Shown here piece by piece: positions 9,005 to 19,898 of a stretch of 64,000 nt of DNA. How positions within the stretch are numbered: position 1 is the stretch's first letter; each line of letters begins with the position of its first letter. The notes beneath the pieces were generated by a model. It made no database searches. It had not been told where the DNA came from and saw only the letters and a list, made by a program, of their open reading frames with translations. Source of the stretch: Mikania micrantha (taxonomy: Eukaryota > Streptophyta > Magnoliopsida > Asterales > Asteraceae); contig CM018689.1 of the NCBI GenBank assembly GCA_009363875.1, positions 56,793,741-56,857,740 on the forward strand. Reading direction: 5' to 3'. A program made the translations under genes and the position numbers.

Positions 9005-10890
9005 ATATAAGGCAATGATCAAATAAGAAATTTTTTTCTAAAAACTGTAAGAAATATATAAGTTTTACATATATAAATAGAGCAAACTTATGCTAATTTT
9101 TTGTTTGCGCAATCCTGATACTGTTAAACGACACGTAGAGAGTTTGGCGGATTCCTCCCCTCAAAAGATGAGAAATTTGTTTGTTTCTTTGCATTGTCAC
9201 ACATTAATTGGTTTTGAGGAAATGAATCTTGGCACTTACTCATCTATGGATGTATCTTACGTTAACTAAATAAAATTTATTTTTTCATAAATTTATCAAT
9301 TTTTGTCAAACATGAATGCTAATGCTTACTAAAACATATTAATACAAAAGATTAAGACAACAAAAGCTCCTAACAATTCAAAGAGAGCTTTTGAAAGGAT
9401 TGAGTCATTCGGAAGCTCACAGTTTCTCGAAAAGACCATAAATAATGCTTCTAGAAAACTGAAAACTTTCGAACAAACTAACTTTATTGAATATTATACA
9501 CATACTCAACATTTCATAAAGACAAAGCTTTAGAAAAGCTATTTATACGGACTATGTCTTCGAAGATGATAAGGCTTTCAAATAATAGTAAGCTTTAGAA
9601 GACATATCAAGTTCCTGAAGATCATCTCCTTCTAGATGGAGACAAAGCTTCAAAGATTGATTTTTTGATTTTCTACTCTCCACATTAGTACAATATCAAC
9701 GACTAGAACAATGGAACAGTGCTTCTTGCTCAGACATAAACATAGACATAGACATATCCTAGTACACTATAGACAAGATAATCAAAGGATATTTCACCTT
9801 CAGCTGTGCTTGTGGATATTCAATGTTTCCTTAATAATACTGAATATGCATTAGATAATTAAAGACACTAGTTAATTTCTTTTATTATTAAGTATATTGC
9901 AGACAATATAGTCATACTTATTGTAATAGTTTACAAATAGTAACCTTATGTTATAATCGATCATCAATTGTAAGCAAGTGTTATTATTATAAAGTATTCT
10001 CTAAGTGAAATATAAAAAAAAAAATATGATTTTTTTGTTTTCTTCATCTTATTCAAGTTTCTTGTTTAATCAAGTTATAGGGTTTCTTACTGTGACAGTT
10101 CTTCACATAAAACAAAATTCACTTCTTCGTTGGTTCGTGTAGTCTAACTAACCGGTCCAAACACATAAATTCATGTTGTTAGATGGGTCCATCGTAAAAA
10201 CTTTTCACAAATATATTGGAAGCAGAATAAAACGGTTTCTATGTAACTTATCATTGGGTGTGTTACAAATGATTAGAATGGATCTCCAGCAACCATATTA
10301 GAAGTCTAAGGCCTTGCTCGACAAACACAAATCGACTAAGCATGAGCTTGACTCGATCGGTAGCTCTTTGAATCTATGAGATTGCTCGAGCTCTAAGGTT
10401 TTACTTTGTTAACAGAACCCACACAATTAAACACGTTTATGAGTAGACACCATATTCAAACATATTGTTGTGATATAACTCGCCTTTTACAATTGTCATT
10501 ATAGTATATACTAGGGACATTTTTGATCTTTTAGTGCCATTCATATTAAATTTTAATTGGAGCTCGAGTAATCTCATATGACTCACACTTGCATTTAGAT
10601 TCAGGAAAAACTAAACGAGTTTATTTTATTGTGTCATACTGTCATCGATCATGTTATTATAAGCATGTTTCTTTTAGATCAAAAAAAATTAATAGGGATT
10701 TAGGGGAACGGACCAAACGTGGTCCTAGTGGGTAAAGCCCCTCTTGCTTTTTTTTTTTTTTTTTTTTTAAAAAAATACTATGTGAATTTATATGACCCTA
10801 AAACATTTGGAATCAACATAGGTGAGAACTAGTAATAAGTAGCAAGTGGCTACTCGATCATTCATGGGAGCTATTTTCATCCGCAATTTG
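9003..10890. other. Intergenic, no gene recognised
   Basis: Contains AT-rich DNA, a stretch of repeated AAGCTTTAGAAG-like words (9380-9660) that may be a decayed LTR, and a poly(T) run at 10749-10768. Nothing could be assigned to a family. Confidence 0.4.
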
Positions 10891-10893
10891 ACT

Positions 10894-11275
10894 CATCTTT
10901 ATTCTAATAAATGAATAGTAAGAGTGGATACATGTCATCTTCTTATAAATTCTAGAAATTTTTTTCCTGTCTATCTCTCATATTAAACACTAATTGACTT
11001 TTATATTGAATTAAATATTAATGATTTTAAATTATTAAATTATACAATTAAATATTAAATATATAAATCTTATCATAAGAAAATTTCAATTATATAATAT
11101 CTTAAAATATAGTTTTATAATTCTGAAATTTTTATTATTTGCAATCTATTATTTTTAAGTATTCGTCATTTATTATTTTATCAACTATTATTGTTATCAA
11201 ACATACAAATCTTCATAAAAAAATTGTTTATAAAATATTATATTTGTTCAATCCATGCAATACATCTAGCCTATT
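10894..11275 (+). mobile_element. Decayed Helitron-like sequence
   Basis: It resembles the small Helitron at 59681-60005: a start near TCTTTATTCTAATAAA, a CATGTCATC word soon after, a very AT-rich interior, and a degenerate hairpin near CCATGCAATACAT close to the 3' end. The terminal CTRR is not preserved, so the boundaries are approximate. Confidence 0.35.
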
Positions 11276-12059
11276 TAGTAACAAAGTAAGATAAAAAAAA
11301 AACATAACTGATTAGCGACAAGCTGGTTATTTTAGGTAGTTGGTACTAATATTTAGTAACTTGGTAAGGTTTGCTCATTTATGGCCCAGAATGCATTTGG
11401 GCTTGAAAGGCCCGTTTAAAAAACCCTTATCCGTTAAAAATTAACTATCAAAGTAGCAATCTACAAAACGTGAAGCGATTATTTATATGTAAAGTCATGT
11501 GTACTCATCACCCTTTATCATTTCATATAGGTGTCACGTACACCACATATGAGGCCACTCTTATCATTCACTTGCCCCATATGCTCTTGGTCATGCCTCT
11601 TCAAAAACTTGGTTAATGCCCAGGACCACAGTCACATGTCATCTATCACGCCCCGGTCACGGGGACTTTGTAATGTTCATCGGGCATAATGATTAGTTAT
11701 TGTTGCGTCATGGTTGTCCAAAATGGTTCTAACAGAATTGACAACTTGCCGTTGTCATACCAAACCCATTTGTCAGCGACTCCATCTCCTAATTCCAATT
11801 ATTAGAGTTTTTTTGGTAACTTATAAGTTTCATAAACATGTAACTTAAAGTCAAAAGAACCCTAATAAAAGAAAAATCTTGCATCTATCATATGACACAA
11901 ATGAAACCATTAGAACCACCATCTGATTCATGTAGTAAACTGAAAATAGGATTTTGGGTGTGACAATCAGAGATGAATATCATGTGCAATTTTCCTGTAT
12001 ATTTTCGAAAACGCTATGCAAAGTTTAAAAGGGTCTGAGCAACTGCAAATCGTAACTAA
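11276..12059. other. Intergenic, possible old LTR fragment
   Basis: Between 11636 and 11967 the sequence begins TGTCATCTATCACGCCCC and ends GGGTGTGACA, words typical of gypsy LTR ends in this window. The flanks (TCACA, ATCAG) do not match as a target duplication, so it is not called as an element. No coding sequence was seen. Confidence 0.3.
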
Positions 12060-12090
12060 CTAGTTTTATACCCGTCCGGTGGCCGGGGTA
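12060..12090 (-). mobile_element. Helitron 3' terminus on the minus strand
   Basis: On the minus strand the sequence reads a GC-rich hairpin (CCCCGGCCACCGGACGGG), then TATAAAA, then CTAG followed by T. Hairpin plus CTRR plus T is the canonical Helitron 3' end. The host base on the other side is A, as expected for A|T insertion. The 5' end should lie to the right, within 12.1-14 kb, but could not be fixed. Confidence 0.6.
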
Positions 12091-14040
12091 CGTTAATATG
12101 ATAAAAACATTAGTCTATTGAATTGTGTTATAAAAAAACTATTGTCTTTAAGAGCAAAGTAGAAGTTGTGAAAGTAATCATGCAACAAATTACAAACAAT
12201 AATAACACAACAAATTACAAACAACATTAACATAACAAATTACAAACAACATTTAGCCATCAAAATTGATGTCATGTTGTCAACTCTTGAAAAAATGGCC
12301 ATAAAATAAGAAATAAAAAAAAACAAAAATAAAATAGGATGTTTTGTCATGGAACATTACTAGAATAATATGGTAATTAAACAACTCAAATAAAGCAAAA
12401 GAATGAAGGAGCACACATAACCATTAGATCATCTAATCCAATGACTATTAAAAATCCCTAATGCCATACACCCCACATATATTCAAAACCAATTGATGCA
12501 TTCTAAGTCTTTCTCAAAACTTAGATTTACAGAATTATGTGCAGATACAATTGATGCATCATAACAATTATGTGCAGATACAAGCGTTGGTATATATTGA
12601 AAATCAACTAACTGTATTTTTGAACCACTTCCGCCATCTTTTGAGGTAGTGTTTGAGATATGTAACTGTTCCTCTTGAGATGTCAATGACTGAGAGATTA
12701 CACAACATACAGAAAAGCCTACTCACTCCTTTCAACTCAATTCTGAACAAAGACAAACCAAAATGCTTTAAATTTATAGAATTATGTAAGTGTTTGTTGG
12801 TGGAGGGTAAACGGTGCATACATGCACACAAAATGCATATTTAAGGTGTCAAAAACACTCACACTTTAACGCAAAACACACTGAATGTATTCCTATATGT
12901 CAAATATAAACTTTAAATGGTATAAATACAGAGGAATGAACATTTAATCTTAAGGAATTTATACTTGACATTAACATAAATCAATATAAAGAAACCAGAA
13001 GCACCTGATTTATCACAAATACCAAAAAAAAAACAAACCACACACACATTGAAGACACCATTGACCGCTACCGATGAAGAAGGCAAGAATGCAGCGAGAC
13101 AATTTCCTCTATTGGTTTTCCCGATGTCATATAACCAGTTTCATCCACGTTGGTTTTATAAAGAAATGTGCCAGGAAAGTGACGAAAACCGTAAATTTGT
13201 GAAAAACCGTCCGTAACTTCCACTTAACTGCTGCAACTTTTGATTTTAAACAGCTAGGATTCAATATGAGAGATTTTACATACAATCACCGGCGTCTATA
13301 TATATATATATATAATGTCGAAGTATCATACAAAAATGTATCCTTGTCTTTGCAGGTTGTTAGCATCTGCTATTGCAATCGACCTACAAAGCAACATTAA
13401 CCAATCATCTGCATGTAATCAAGGAGGGAATATTGAACCAAAAGTAAAACTATGATTACATATTTTAACTGTATTTAACACAGGGATGCAAGTAATTTCA
13501 AAAAAACAAATTCTTCAACGGAATTTCTATATTAAAAAACAAACGTATACTAACAAAGTCCTACTAGGGTCTGAGGCAAGACGAACACAAAATCATAAGA
13601 ACGAATTGAAAGGTTTTTTTAATTTGTCGTAAAGGGTGGTTGATGATCAGATGCTTCACCATTGCTTCCGTTGTCACTCGCAGCAATCATCTCCGTCTAG
13701 AGTAAGGAAGCCGGCTTGAAAAAGGGTATCCCTTTCATCAAATTTATCAAAATCTGTGGAAAACGAAACGATACAAAAATAGGGTTTTAGCAACTTTGAA
13801 ACGTGTTTAGAGTAAGGAAACCGGCTTGAAAAATTGCAAATCTTCGTATGCAAACCTCCAAGGAGCTAGCATAGTGGGTTTGAGCGGAGGAACAAATAAA
13901 GGTCTCCAAGTTAAATGACTTATAAAGTTAATTTTCCTTAGGGTCATTGACCCATGGTTAGTAGGGTATTATAAGACCTGGAGTTTATCATGAAAGTGAG
14001 TTCATAGAGTTATACTAAAAAAACCCTCATATATTATGGT
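12091..14040. other. Probable Helitron body or intergenic, no gene recognised
   Basis: Contains CAAATTACAAACAACA repeats (12185-12260), an (AT)n run at 13300-13313, and two copies of TAGAGTAAGGAAxCCGGCTTG (13700 and 13808). Several short frames around 12483-12844 lack recognisable domains. If the Helitron end at 12060 is real, this may be its cargo; no captured gene could be named. Confidence 0.35.
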
Positions 14041-14048
14041 GCTTCATG

Positions 14049-14388
14049 CAATGGTACACAAACCGTTTTTTTTTTTTTTTTTTTTTTTTGCAAAACTGGT
14101 TCGGGTTAGGAATCGGTCCGGTTTGGTCAATGATAGTCCTAAACCAGTTTAGGATAAAACCGGTTCCATTTGGAAAATGGTTTGAGAGAAGGGGATGACA
14201 AACGTTTGGAGTGGTTGAAACCGGTTTGGAGGGTTTTGAAACCGATTCGGACCGGTTTGGAAACCGGTTTTAAAGCCAAAGTCTTGAACCTATGCCAAAC
14301 CGGCAGTTCGGACCAGTTTGGCTGGAACCGGTTGAGATCCACTAAATACCGGTTTGTAAACCCAAACCGGTTTTTTTGTTCACCTCTG
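14049..14388. mobile_element. hAT-type MITE, CCGGTT-filled family
   Basis: Ends CAATGGTACACAAAC and (reverse complement) CAGAGGTGAACAAAA. An 8-bp target duplication GCTTCATG (14041-14048) / GTTTCATG (14389-14396) matches at 7 of 8. The interior begins with a 24-nt poly(T) and then repeats AACCGGTTTGG words on both strands. Reading frames on both strands through this element are artefacts of the repetition. Confidence 0.8.
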
Positions 14389-14396
14389 GTTTCATG

Positions 14397-15024
14397 TGAG
14401 TTGTGGGCCTTATGGCTTTGGTCCTTTGGAGCCGAGAACGTGGCAACGGCCCATGCCAACTATGGACCAATTAACACATATCTGAAAAATTGGGTGAAAG
14501 CCCAAAATGTAGCCCAAATGTAAAATCTAGATTCAAGTTATACAAATAGCAAAATAGCAAATGAAGGCGTACTTTCCAGGAGATGCCACCATTGTAATTT
14601 AGAAACAAGCATGTTCAATAACTATATTTTAGCCGTTGTATCGTCATGCCAGGTATAGAATCGGGGAAATAACTACATGTTATTACGTACTCGAGTCGGG
14701 TAAACAGATGTATCACTAGCTCTCATACCCATCCCCAACAAAAAAATTTTTAAATGTAGTCACATATTTAGAATACAACAAACTTAAGTGAAATGTCTCC
14801 TTTAGTTCTTTGAGTTTCTTCAAGCTGCATTGGTAGCCCCTTTGGTCATCTCACATCGATAGTCGAACTGTCAAAGTGTCAAACCAAATACAAAGGCTTA
14901 TATAATAGGAGAAGCCTATTGCTATAAACTATTCGGCTGTATTCAATGCCAAATTGCCAATGAAAAAGGTAGTCTAGGCCGCCTTTCCCAAGTTTTTTGC
15001 ACAATAATGGTTTAATAATTTGAC
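14397..15024. other. Intergenic, no gene recognised
   Basis: Single-copy-looking DNA without splice-consistent coding sequence or repeats that could be classified by eye. Confidence 0.4.
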
Positions 15025-15032
15025 CTAAATAC

Positions 15033-15455
15033 TAGACTTGGGCAAAAAAACCGGTTCTGTTTTTTAAACGGTTTATAAACCGGTATCACACGCTAGAAAT
15101 TACAACTACAAATTACAAGGTTTTTTTACAAATTACAACTTACAAATTTTATTTAGTTAAGTTAAGGTTTTAATAAAATTTGTAACTTGTAATTTGTAAG
15201 TTTTTTAAAACCTTACCTTAAAAATTACAAATTACAAATTTTATTAACTCAAGTTAAGGTTTTATCAAAGTTTTAGCAAAGTTTTGTAAATTTTACCAAG
15301 TTTTGAAAAAAATAAAAATAAAAACCGGTTTGTTGAACCGGTTTAGACACAAACCAGTTTCACATAACAAGAACCGGTTTCCAACCCGAACCGGTTTCAC
15401 CCCAAACCGATTTCACCTTCGCTATGCCCAAACCGAACATGTTTGTGCAAGTCTA
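15033..15455. mobile_element. hAT-type MITE, CCGGTT-filled family
   Basis: TIRs TAGACTTGGGCAAAAA and (reverse complement) TAGACTTGCACAAACA. 8-bp target duplication CTAAATAC (15025-15032) / CAAAATAC (15456-15463), 7 of 8. Between two blocks of AACCGGTT words it holds an AT-rich inverted repeat built from AAATTACAAATTACAA (about 15095-15250). Confidence 0.85.
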
Positions 15456-15817
15456 CAAAATACACATAATCAAGAAAGACTGGCCCAACTCTATATGCGC
15501 ATGTACTTTTTTCATGAAGGGCCATTATAGTATATATGAACACAATCCTAAGGTTGCATTGAAGTGTACAAAAAGATTCGAATCCATAATCCAAAACCGA
15601 ACCCTAATTATCCGAAATTCAGAACTTGAAAGATCCAAAAATCAAGTATTTGAATTTTTCGGATTCTAATTCAGACAGAGATTTGAAAATTTTCGCATGG
15701 TTAAGAATTCCGAGTGTTTGAAATTTTACAATTATTATTGATAATTTTTTAATTTTAAAAAATTCATATAAGAAACACAACACCAGTCCTTGTCGACACA
15801 ACAGAAGAAGCAACCAC

Positions 15818-16360
15818 CAATGAGGCATTGGCTCAATGGTATCTCAGGATTCTTCCAAATTAGAGGTCTTGGGTTCAAAACCCTCCCGCTAGATGTGGGC
15901 AAAAAACTGGACCCGGAACCGGAACCGACAACCTGAACCGGAACCGGTGGGTACGAATGGGTACGGTTTTTCAGACAAATTAGAACCGGAACCGGAAAAA
16001 TCGGAACTGGTTCCACTTGTACCCGGCCAAAACCGGAACCGGGCAAAACCCGAACCGGAACCGGTCAAAAACCGGTTGGAACCGGTCGAAACCCTGAACT
16101 GGAACCGGAACCGGGTATTGACTTTGTTGACTGGAACTGGAACCGGTTGAAACCGGAATCGGTTCCAAAAAAAACCCGATTTGTGCACCTCTACCTCCCG
16201 TAGTGAAATAGGGGTCTGAGGGGGGTCATGGGGTTTTTCCCAGTAGGGTTTCCTCCTAGGGTGGTTGTGATGGCTCATGGGAGGTTCAGGTAACTAGACC
16301 TTGGTGACATGGCCTGGAAACAGTGGGTTCACATGATTGAGAACTTCGCCGTTCAAAAAA
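15818..16360 (+). mobile_element. tRNA-derived SINE, split by a hAT MITE
   Basis: Pol III box A TGGCTCAATGG (15829-15839) and a perfect box B GGTTCAAAACC (15872-15882) near the 5' end, a 3' end CGCCGTTC plus A-run, and a 15-bp perfect target duplication AGAAGAAGCAACCAC (15803-15817 and 16361-16375). Without the inserted MITE it is about 231 bp. The copy at 52.6-52.8 kb (minus) belongs to the same family. SINEs are mobilised by LINE machinery; no partner LINE is in the window. Confidence 0.9.
15890..16193. mobile_element. hAT-type MITE nested in SINE
   Basis: TIRs TAGATGTGGGCAAAAA and (reverse complement) TAGAGGTGCACAAATC. Target duplication CCTCCCGC (15882-15889) / CCTCCCGT (16194-16201), 7 of 8, inside the SINE just after box B. 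The interior is almost entirely GGAACCGGAACC-type words. Overlapping frames on both strands (15735-16278) are artefacts. Confidence 0.9.
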
Positions 16361-16375
16361 AGAAGAAGCAACCAC

Positions 16376-16917
16376 TAGGGCTGTAAACGAATCGAACGAA
16401 CACGAGCGAGCCCTTGTTCGTGTTCGTTCGTTTAACTTTTAACTTGTTCACGAACGGTTCACGAACGCTAACCGAACGAGGATTCTTGTTCATGTTCGTT
16501 CATTAAGGAATTTAGCTTGTTCACGAACGCTAACGAACACAACAATAAAATTCAACATTTTTAATCTCAAGCATTAGAGACAATCATTTATAAATATATA
16601 AATTAAAATATTATAGTATTCAACTAAAAATAACTTAAATATTATATATGGTATTAAACTAAAAATAAAAATTAAAAATATACAACACACTTAATGAATA
16701 AATATAATAAATAAACTTAACCGAACATAAACGAACGTAAACGAACATGTTACCGAACGTTCACGAACACAACCTCTGTTCATGTTCGTTCATTTAACTA
16801 AACGAACGAAATTTCTTGTTTGTGTTCGTTCATTTATTAAACGAACGAACATAAACGAACTTCCCGCCGAACGGTTCACGAATGGTTCGCTGAACGTTCG
16901 GTTCGTTTACAGCCCTA
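16376..16917. mobile_element. hAT-type MITE at the SINE's 3' target duplication
   Basis: TIRs TAGGGCTGTAAACGAA and (reverse complement) TAGGGCTGTAAACGAA. Target duplication GCAACCAC (16368-16375) / ACAACCAC (16918-16925), 7 of 8. It inserted at the right end of the SINE's own duplication. The interior repeats GAACGAACA/TGTTCGTTC words near both ends around an AT-rich core. Confidence 0.88.
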
Positions 16918-16925
16918 ACAACCAC

Positions 16926-17534
16926 ACATGTAACTGTCGAAGCCCTCGTTTCACATTTCTTAATTTTTGCATTTCTTTTTTTCTTTTTCTTTTTTCATTT
17001 TGGATCTTCCATCTTGCTATTGCTCCTTCAAAACCCTATTTGCACTTGAACATAAGAAAAAAAAGGAATTAGAATTCATATCCGAAACTTTGAATGCAGA
17101 ATCCACTCTTCGAAATATTTGAATATATGAAGTTTATTGTGATGTTAGTTTATGTTTATTCATTTAATATAATAAACAGGAAAATTTTTTATTAATTTAT
17201 TTAAATTAAATGACCATGAATAAAAGTCATGTTTGATCAAATGTCTTCGTGAATGTTTGATAGGCTCGTCGTGTATATTTATTTTTTATGTTTACTTGTT
17301 ATATGTATTATATATTTAAGTTTTGGTTTTTTAAGATAATTTTATTTTTTTATTTCATATACATATACCTGAAGTGACAAAATTTTATTATGGAATGGTA
17401 TGTCTTTAACACACTGTTACGTGGCTAAGGAGTTGGAAGATGGATGTGGCTATGCATGTGGTTGATGGAAATAGGCGTGCATCGGAATAAACAAATTCAA
17501 TTGTTTTGTTAAATTAATTTATTAGTTAATGGGG
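16926..17534. other. Intergenic, no gene recognised
   Basis: AT-rich DNA with pyrimidine tracts (16960-17000). No supported feature. Confidence 0.4.
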
Positions 17535-17543
17535 TTATTTTTA

Positions 17544-18075
17544 GACAAATTGGATTTAAATAATCCAAATTTTGACCCATTGGCTGCTGGCGGTTCCAAC
17601 TTTGAAAATCTCCAATAACGATCCGAACTTTCGACATATTTTCCCGTGGCGGACCGCCGTCAAATAAACCCTAACGGTGTTAACTTTTTTTCGAGTTTCG
17701 AACGGATTTTTAAGGGCTTTTGTTCATATGGAGAATACGAGTCGAATGAGATATAACTTACCTCGAAATGTTGCTTCAAATTTCCCAATTTTGGTATTTA
17801 AACTTTCAATTCGTCAAAGAAATCATCAAATTGAGAAATTTTGAGCAACGTTTCGAGGTAAGTTATACGCCATTCGACTCGTATTCTCTATATGAACAAA
17901 AGCCCTCAAAAATCAGTTTGAAATTCGAAAAAAAGTTAACGCCGTTAGGGTTTATTTGACGGCGGTCCGCCATGGGAAAATATGTCGAAAGTTCGGACCG
18001 TTATTGGGGATTTTCATAGTTCGGACCGCCAGCGGCCAATGGGTCAAAGTTTGGATTATTAAAAGCCAATTTGCC
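17544..18075. mobile_element. Mutator-type fold-back MITE
   Basis: A 532-bp element whose two arms (about 17544-17780 and 17835-18075) are long inverted repeats starting near GACAAATTGG / GGCAAATTGG. A perfect 9-bp target duplication TTATTTTTA flanks it (17535-17543 and 18076-18084), the length typical of Mutator-like elements. There is no transposase, so it would depend on a MULE elsewhere. Confidence 0.9.
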
Positions 18076-18438
18076 TTATTTTTATTAATGGTTTATTAAG
18101 TGGGTCCTAGAATAATGGAAGAAAATAGCGATGCCTATTCCTTCCACGACGTTAATTTAATTTTTCTTAGCAAGTATCTTCTTCCTTATATGGAGAAGAA
18201 CTTTTCAGTTTTTGGATTATGAAAGAAAATTGTCTCAAATTCCCTATCTATTTTCTTCTGTTTTCTCTCTAAATTTCTTACAACGATCGTCTTAATTAAT
18301 TGTACCACATCACACATGAATCTTGATTATGAGATGAAACGATATGGCTCATTCTAGTAATGCATAACAGGCTCCTTTATATGTTGATATACACATAAAC
18401 ATACATGATTTGTAAAGTTGTGAATCATGATACTATTT

Positions 18439-18699
18439 TTTTTAACGGTGACGATCCTACATACAACGTATGTTGTCTTAACAGGGCCCACCAGGCAAAG
18501 ATAAGACGCAGCCACTTCAGATGCGCAGAAACCCCCCGGAATAGGTAAGCCCTCGCCCCCCATTGGTATAGAACACAAGATTAAGCTAATGATTCATTCC
18601 CTCACATGAATGTCCTTTAAATCGCCTTTGAAAGGGCTTGAACATATGACCTCTCGGTCACAAGGTGAAACCACAACCAGTAGGCTTAATTTGCAGGAC
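18439..18699 (-). mobile_element. tRNA-derived SINE
   Basis: Minus orientation. The A-tail appears as a T-run at 18439-18443. Box B (TGTTCAAGCCC on the minus strand) is near 18635-18650 and a box A-like motif near 18680. Perfect 13-bp target duplication CATGATACTATTT at 18426-18438 and 18700-18712. Internal sequence differs from the SINE at 15818, so it is another family. Confidence 0.85.
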
Positions 18700-18712
18700 C
18701 ATGATACTATTT

Positions 18713-19898
18713 AGACTCTAATACCTTAACGATCATGTAAAGATGAATCACCTATATTTGAATGTTCGTTATTTGGATTTGTGTGTTTAGTATTTGTATT
18801 TGAATTTGTGTGTTCGGCATTTATATTTGGGTTTGTGAGCAATCATTTCATTATATGGATTTGACTTTTGAGTGATCTTCATTTTGGATTTAAGTGCTCA
18901 ACCTGTTTACTACCTTTCTTATTTCTTTCCAAACAACCTATTTCATTTTTACGATTTTTATTTGATATTGAAAATAATGGTTAAGACGTTTGAATGGTTA
19001 AGTAGTCTGAACCAATTAAGTGTTGTAAAGCATCAATTCTTTACTATGAAGTGAAGTTGGGAAGAAAAAGTTCCAACTTCCAAAATCCAAAGCTTCAGCC
19101 TTCAACCTCCAAGTTCCAAATCTGGACATTCAAGTGACAAAAATAGAGACCCAATTCGACTAATTGTACCAACAACCAAAAAAAAAAAAAACCCGGTGAG
19201 AAATCAAAAACTTAGACAATGAGACACATAATGGAAATGCAGAGAATGAGAGAAATTTGAGCATAAAAAATGATAACCCAGGAAATTACTCATTAACCCC
19301 TTCGAGCTTGGTCGGCTGCCCGACCCTTCGATATCATCATCTTCAGACGATCGTCACGGTCAGAGTGTCAGACGAGTAGATGACTCGTATTTTCATACAT
19401 TTTCGGTTTCGCTTTCGACAACACTTCGATTTCATCACTGTCCACTTTGCTGTTTGCCCTGGCCCTTCGAGTGGTCAGGGGAGCTCTCACTTTTCCTAAA
19501 TCCTCATATATATATAATTTGGTAAAGCCCATATTTTAGAGACATTTATGTTTTGTGAGCCCCAAGTCTGGGTCTAGTAAAAACCATACATGGACCGGTC
19601 TGTGTCAGACATTTAGCATTCAAACTAGTTACCAAATAATTAAATAACAAATATATAAAATATCATAGTGCTTTATATCCAATATCACGAGTGCCTATAT
19701 ACAAAACCAAGCATATTTGTTTGTTTTTAACACTCATGGAGAATAATTTAATAAAAACAAACAATCACGAAGTCACGAGACCCACCTAACTTCTTAAAAA
19801 TTCTGACGTTCTTCATACCCTTTTTGTCTTCATCCAATCAATCTCTTTCATTAATCACACCACCAACTCCAAACCACCGCCACCGTCTCCGCCACATC
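18713..19898 (+). promoter_or_regulatory. Upstream region of the RLP4-like gene
   Basis: No coding sequence. A TATATATAATTT stretch is at 19506-19517. The 100 bp before the ATG are C/A/T rich (CACC and CCACCGCC words), as in plant 5' UTRs. The transcription start is not fixed, and a uORF or 5' UTR intron cannot be excluded by eye. Confidence 0.4.

Noticed and set aside
11636..11967. Possible small LTR, TGTCATC...GTGTGACA
   Set aside because: Flanking 5-mers do not match and no purine tract or primer site is near.
15829..15882. A tRNA gene suggested by box A and box B
   Set aside because: No acceptor-stem pairing; the 3' end, A-run and 15-bp duplication show a SINE.
15735..16278. Several overlapping frames on both strands with Pro/Arg/Phe/Gly repeats
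   Set aside because: They are translations of GGAACC words in a hAT MITE and adjacent SINE.
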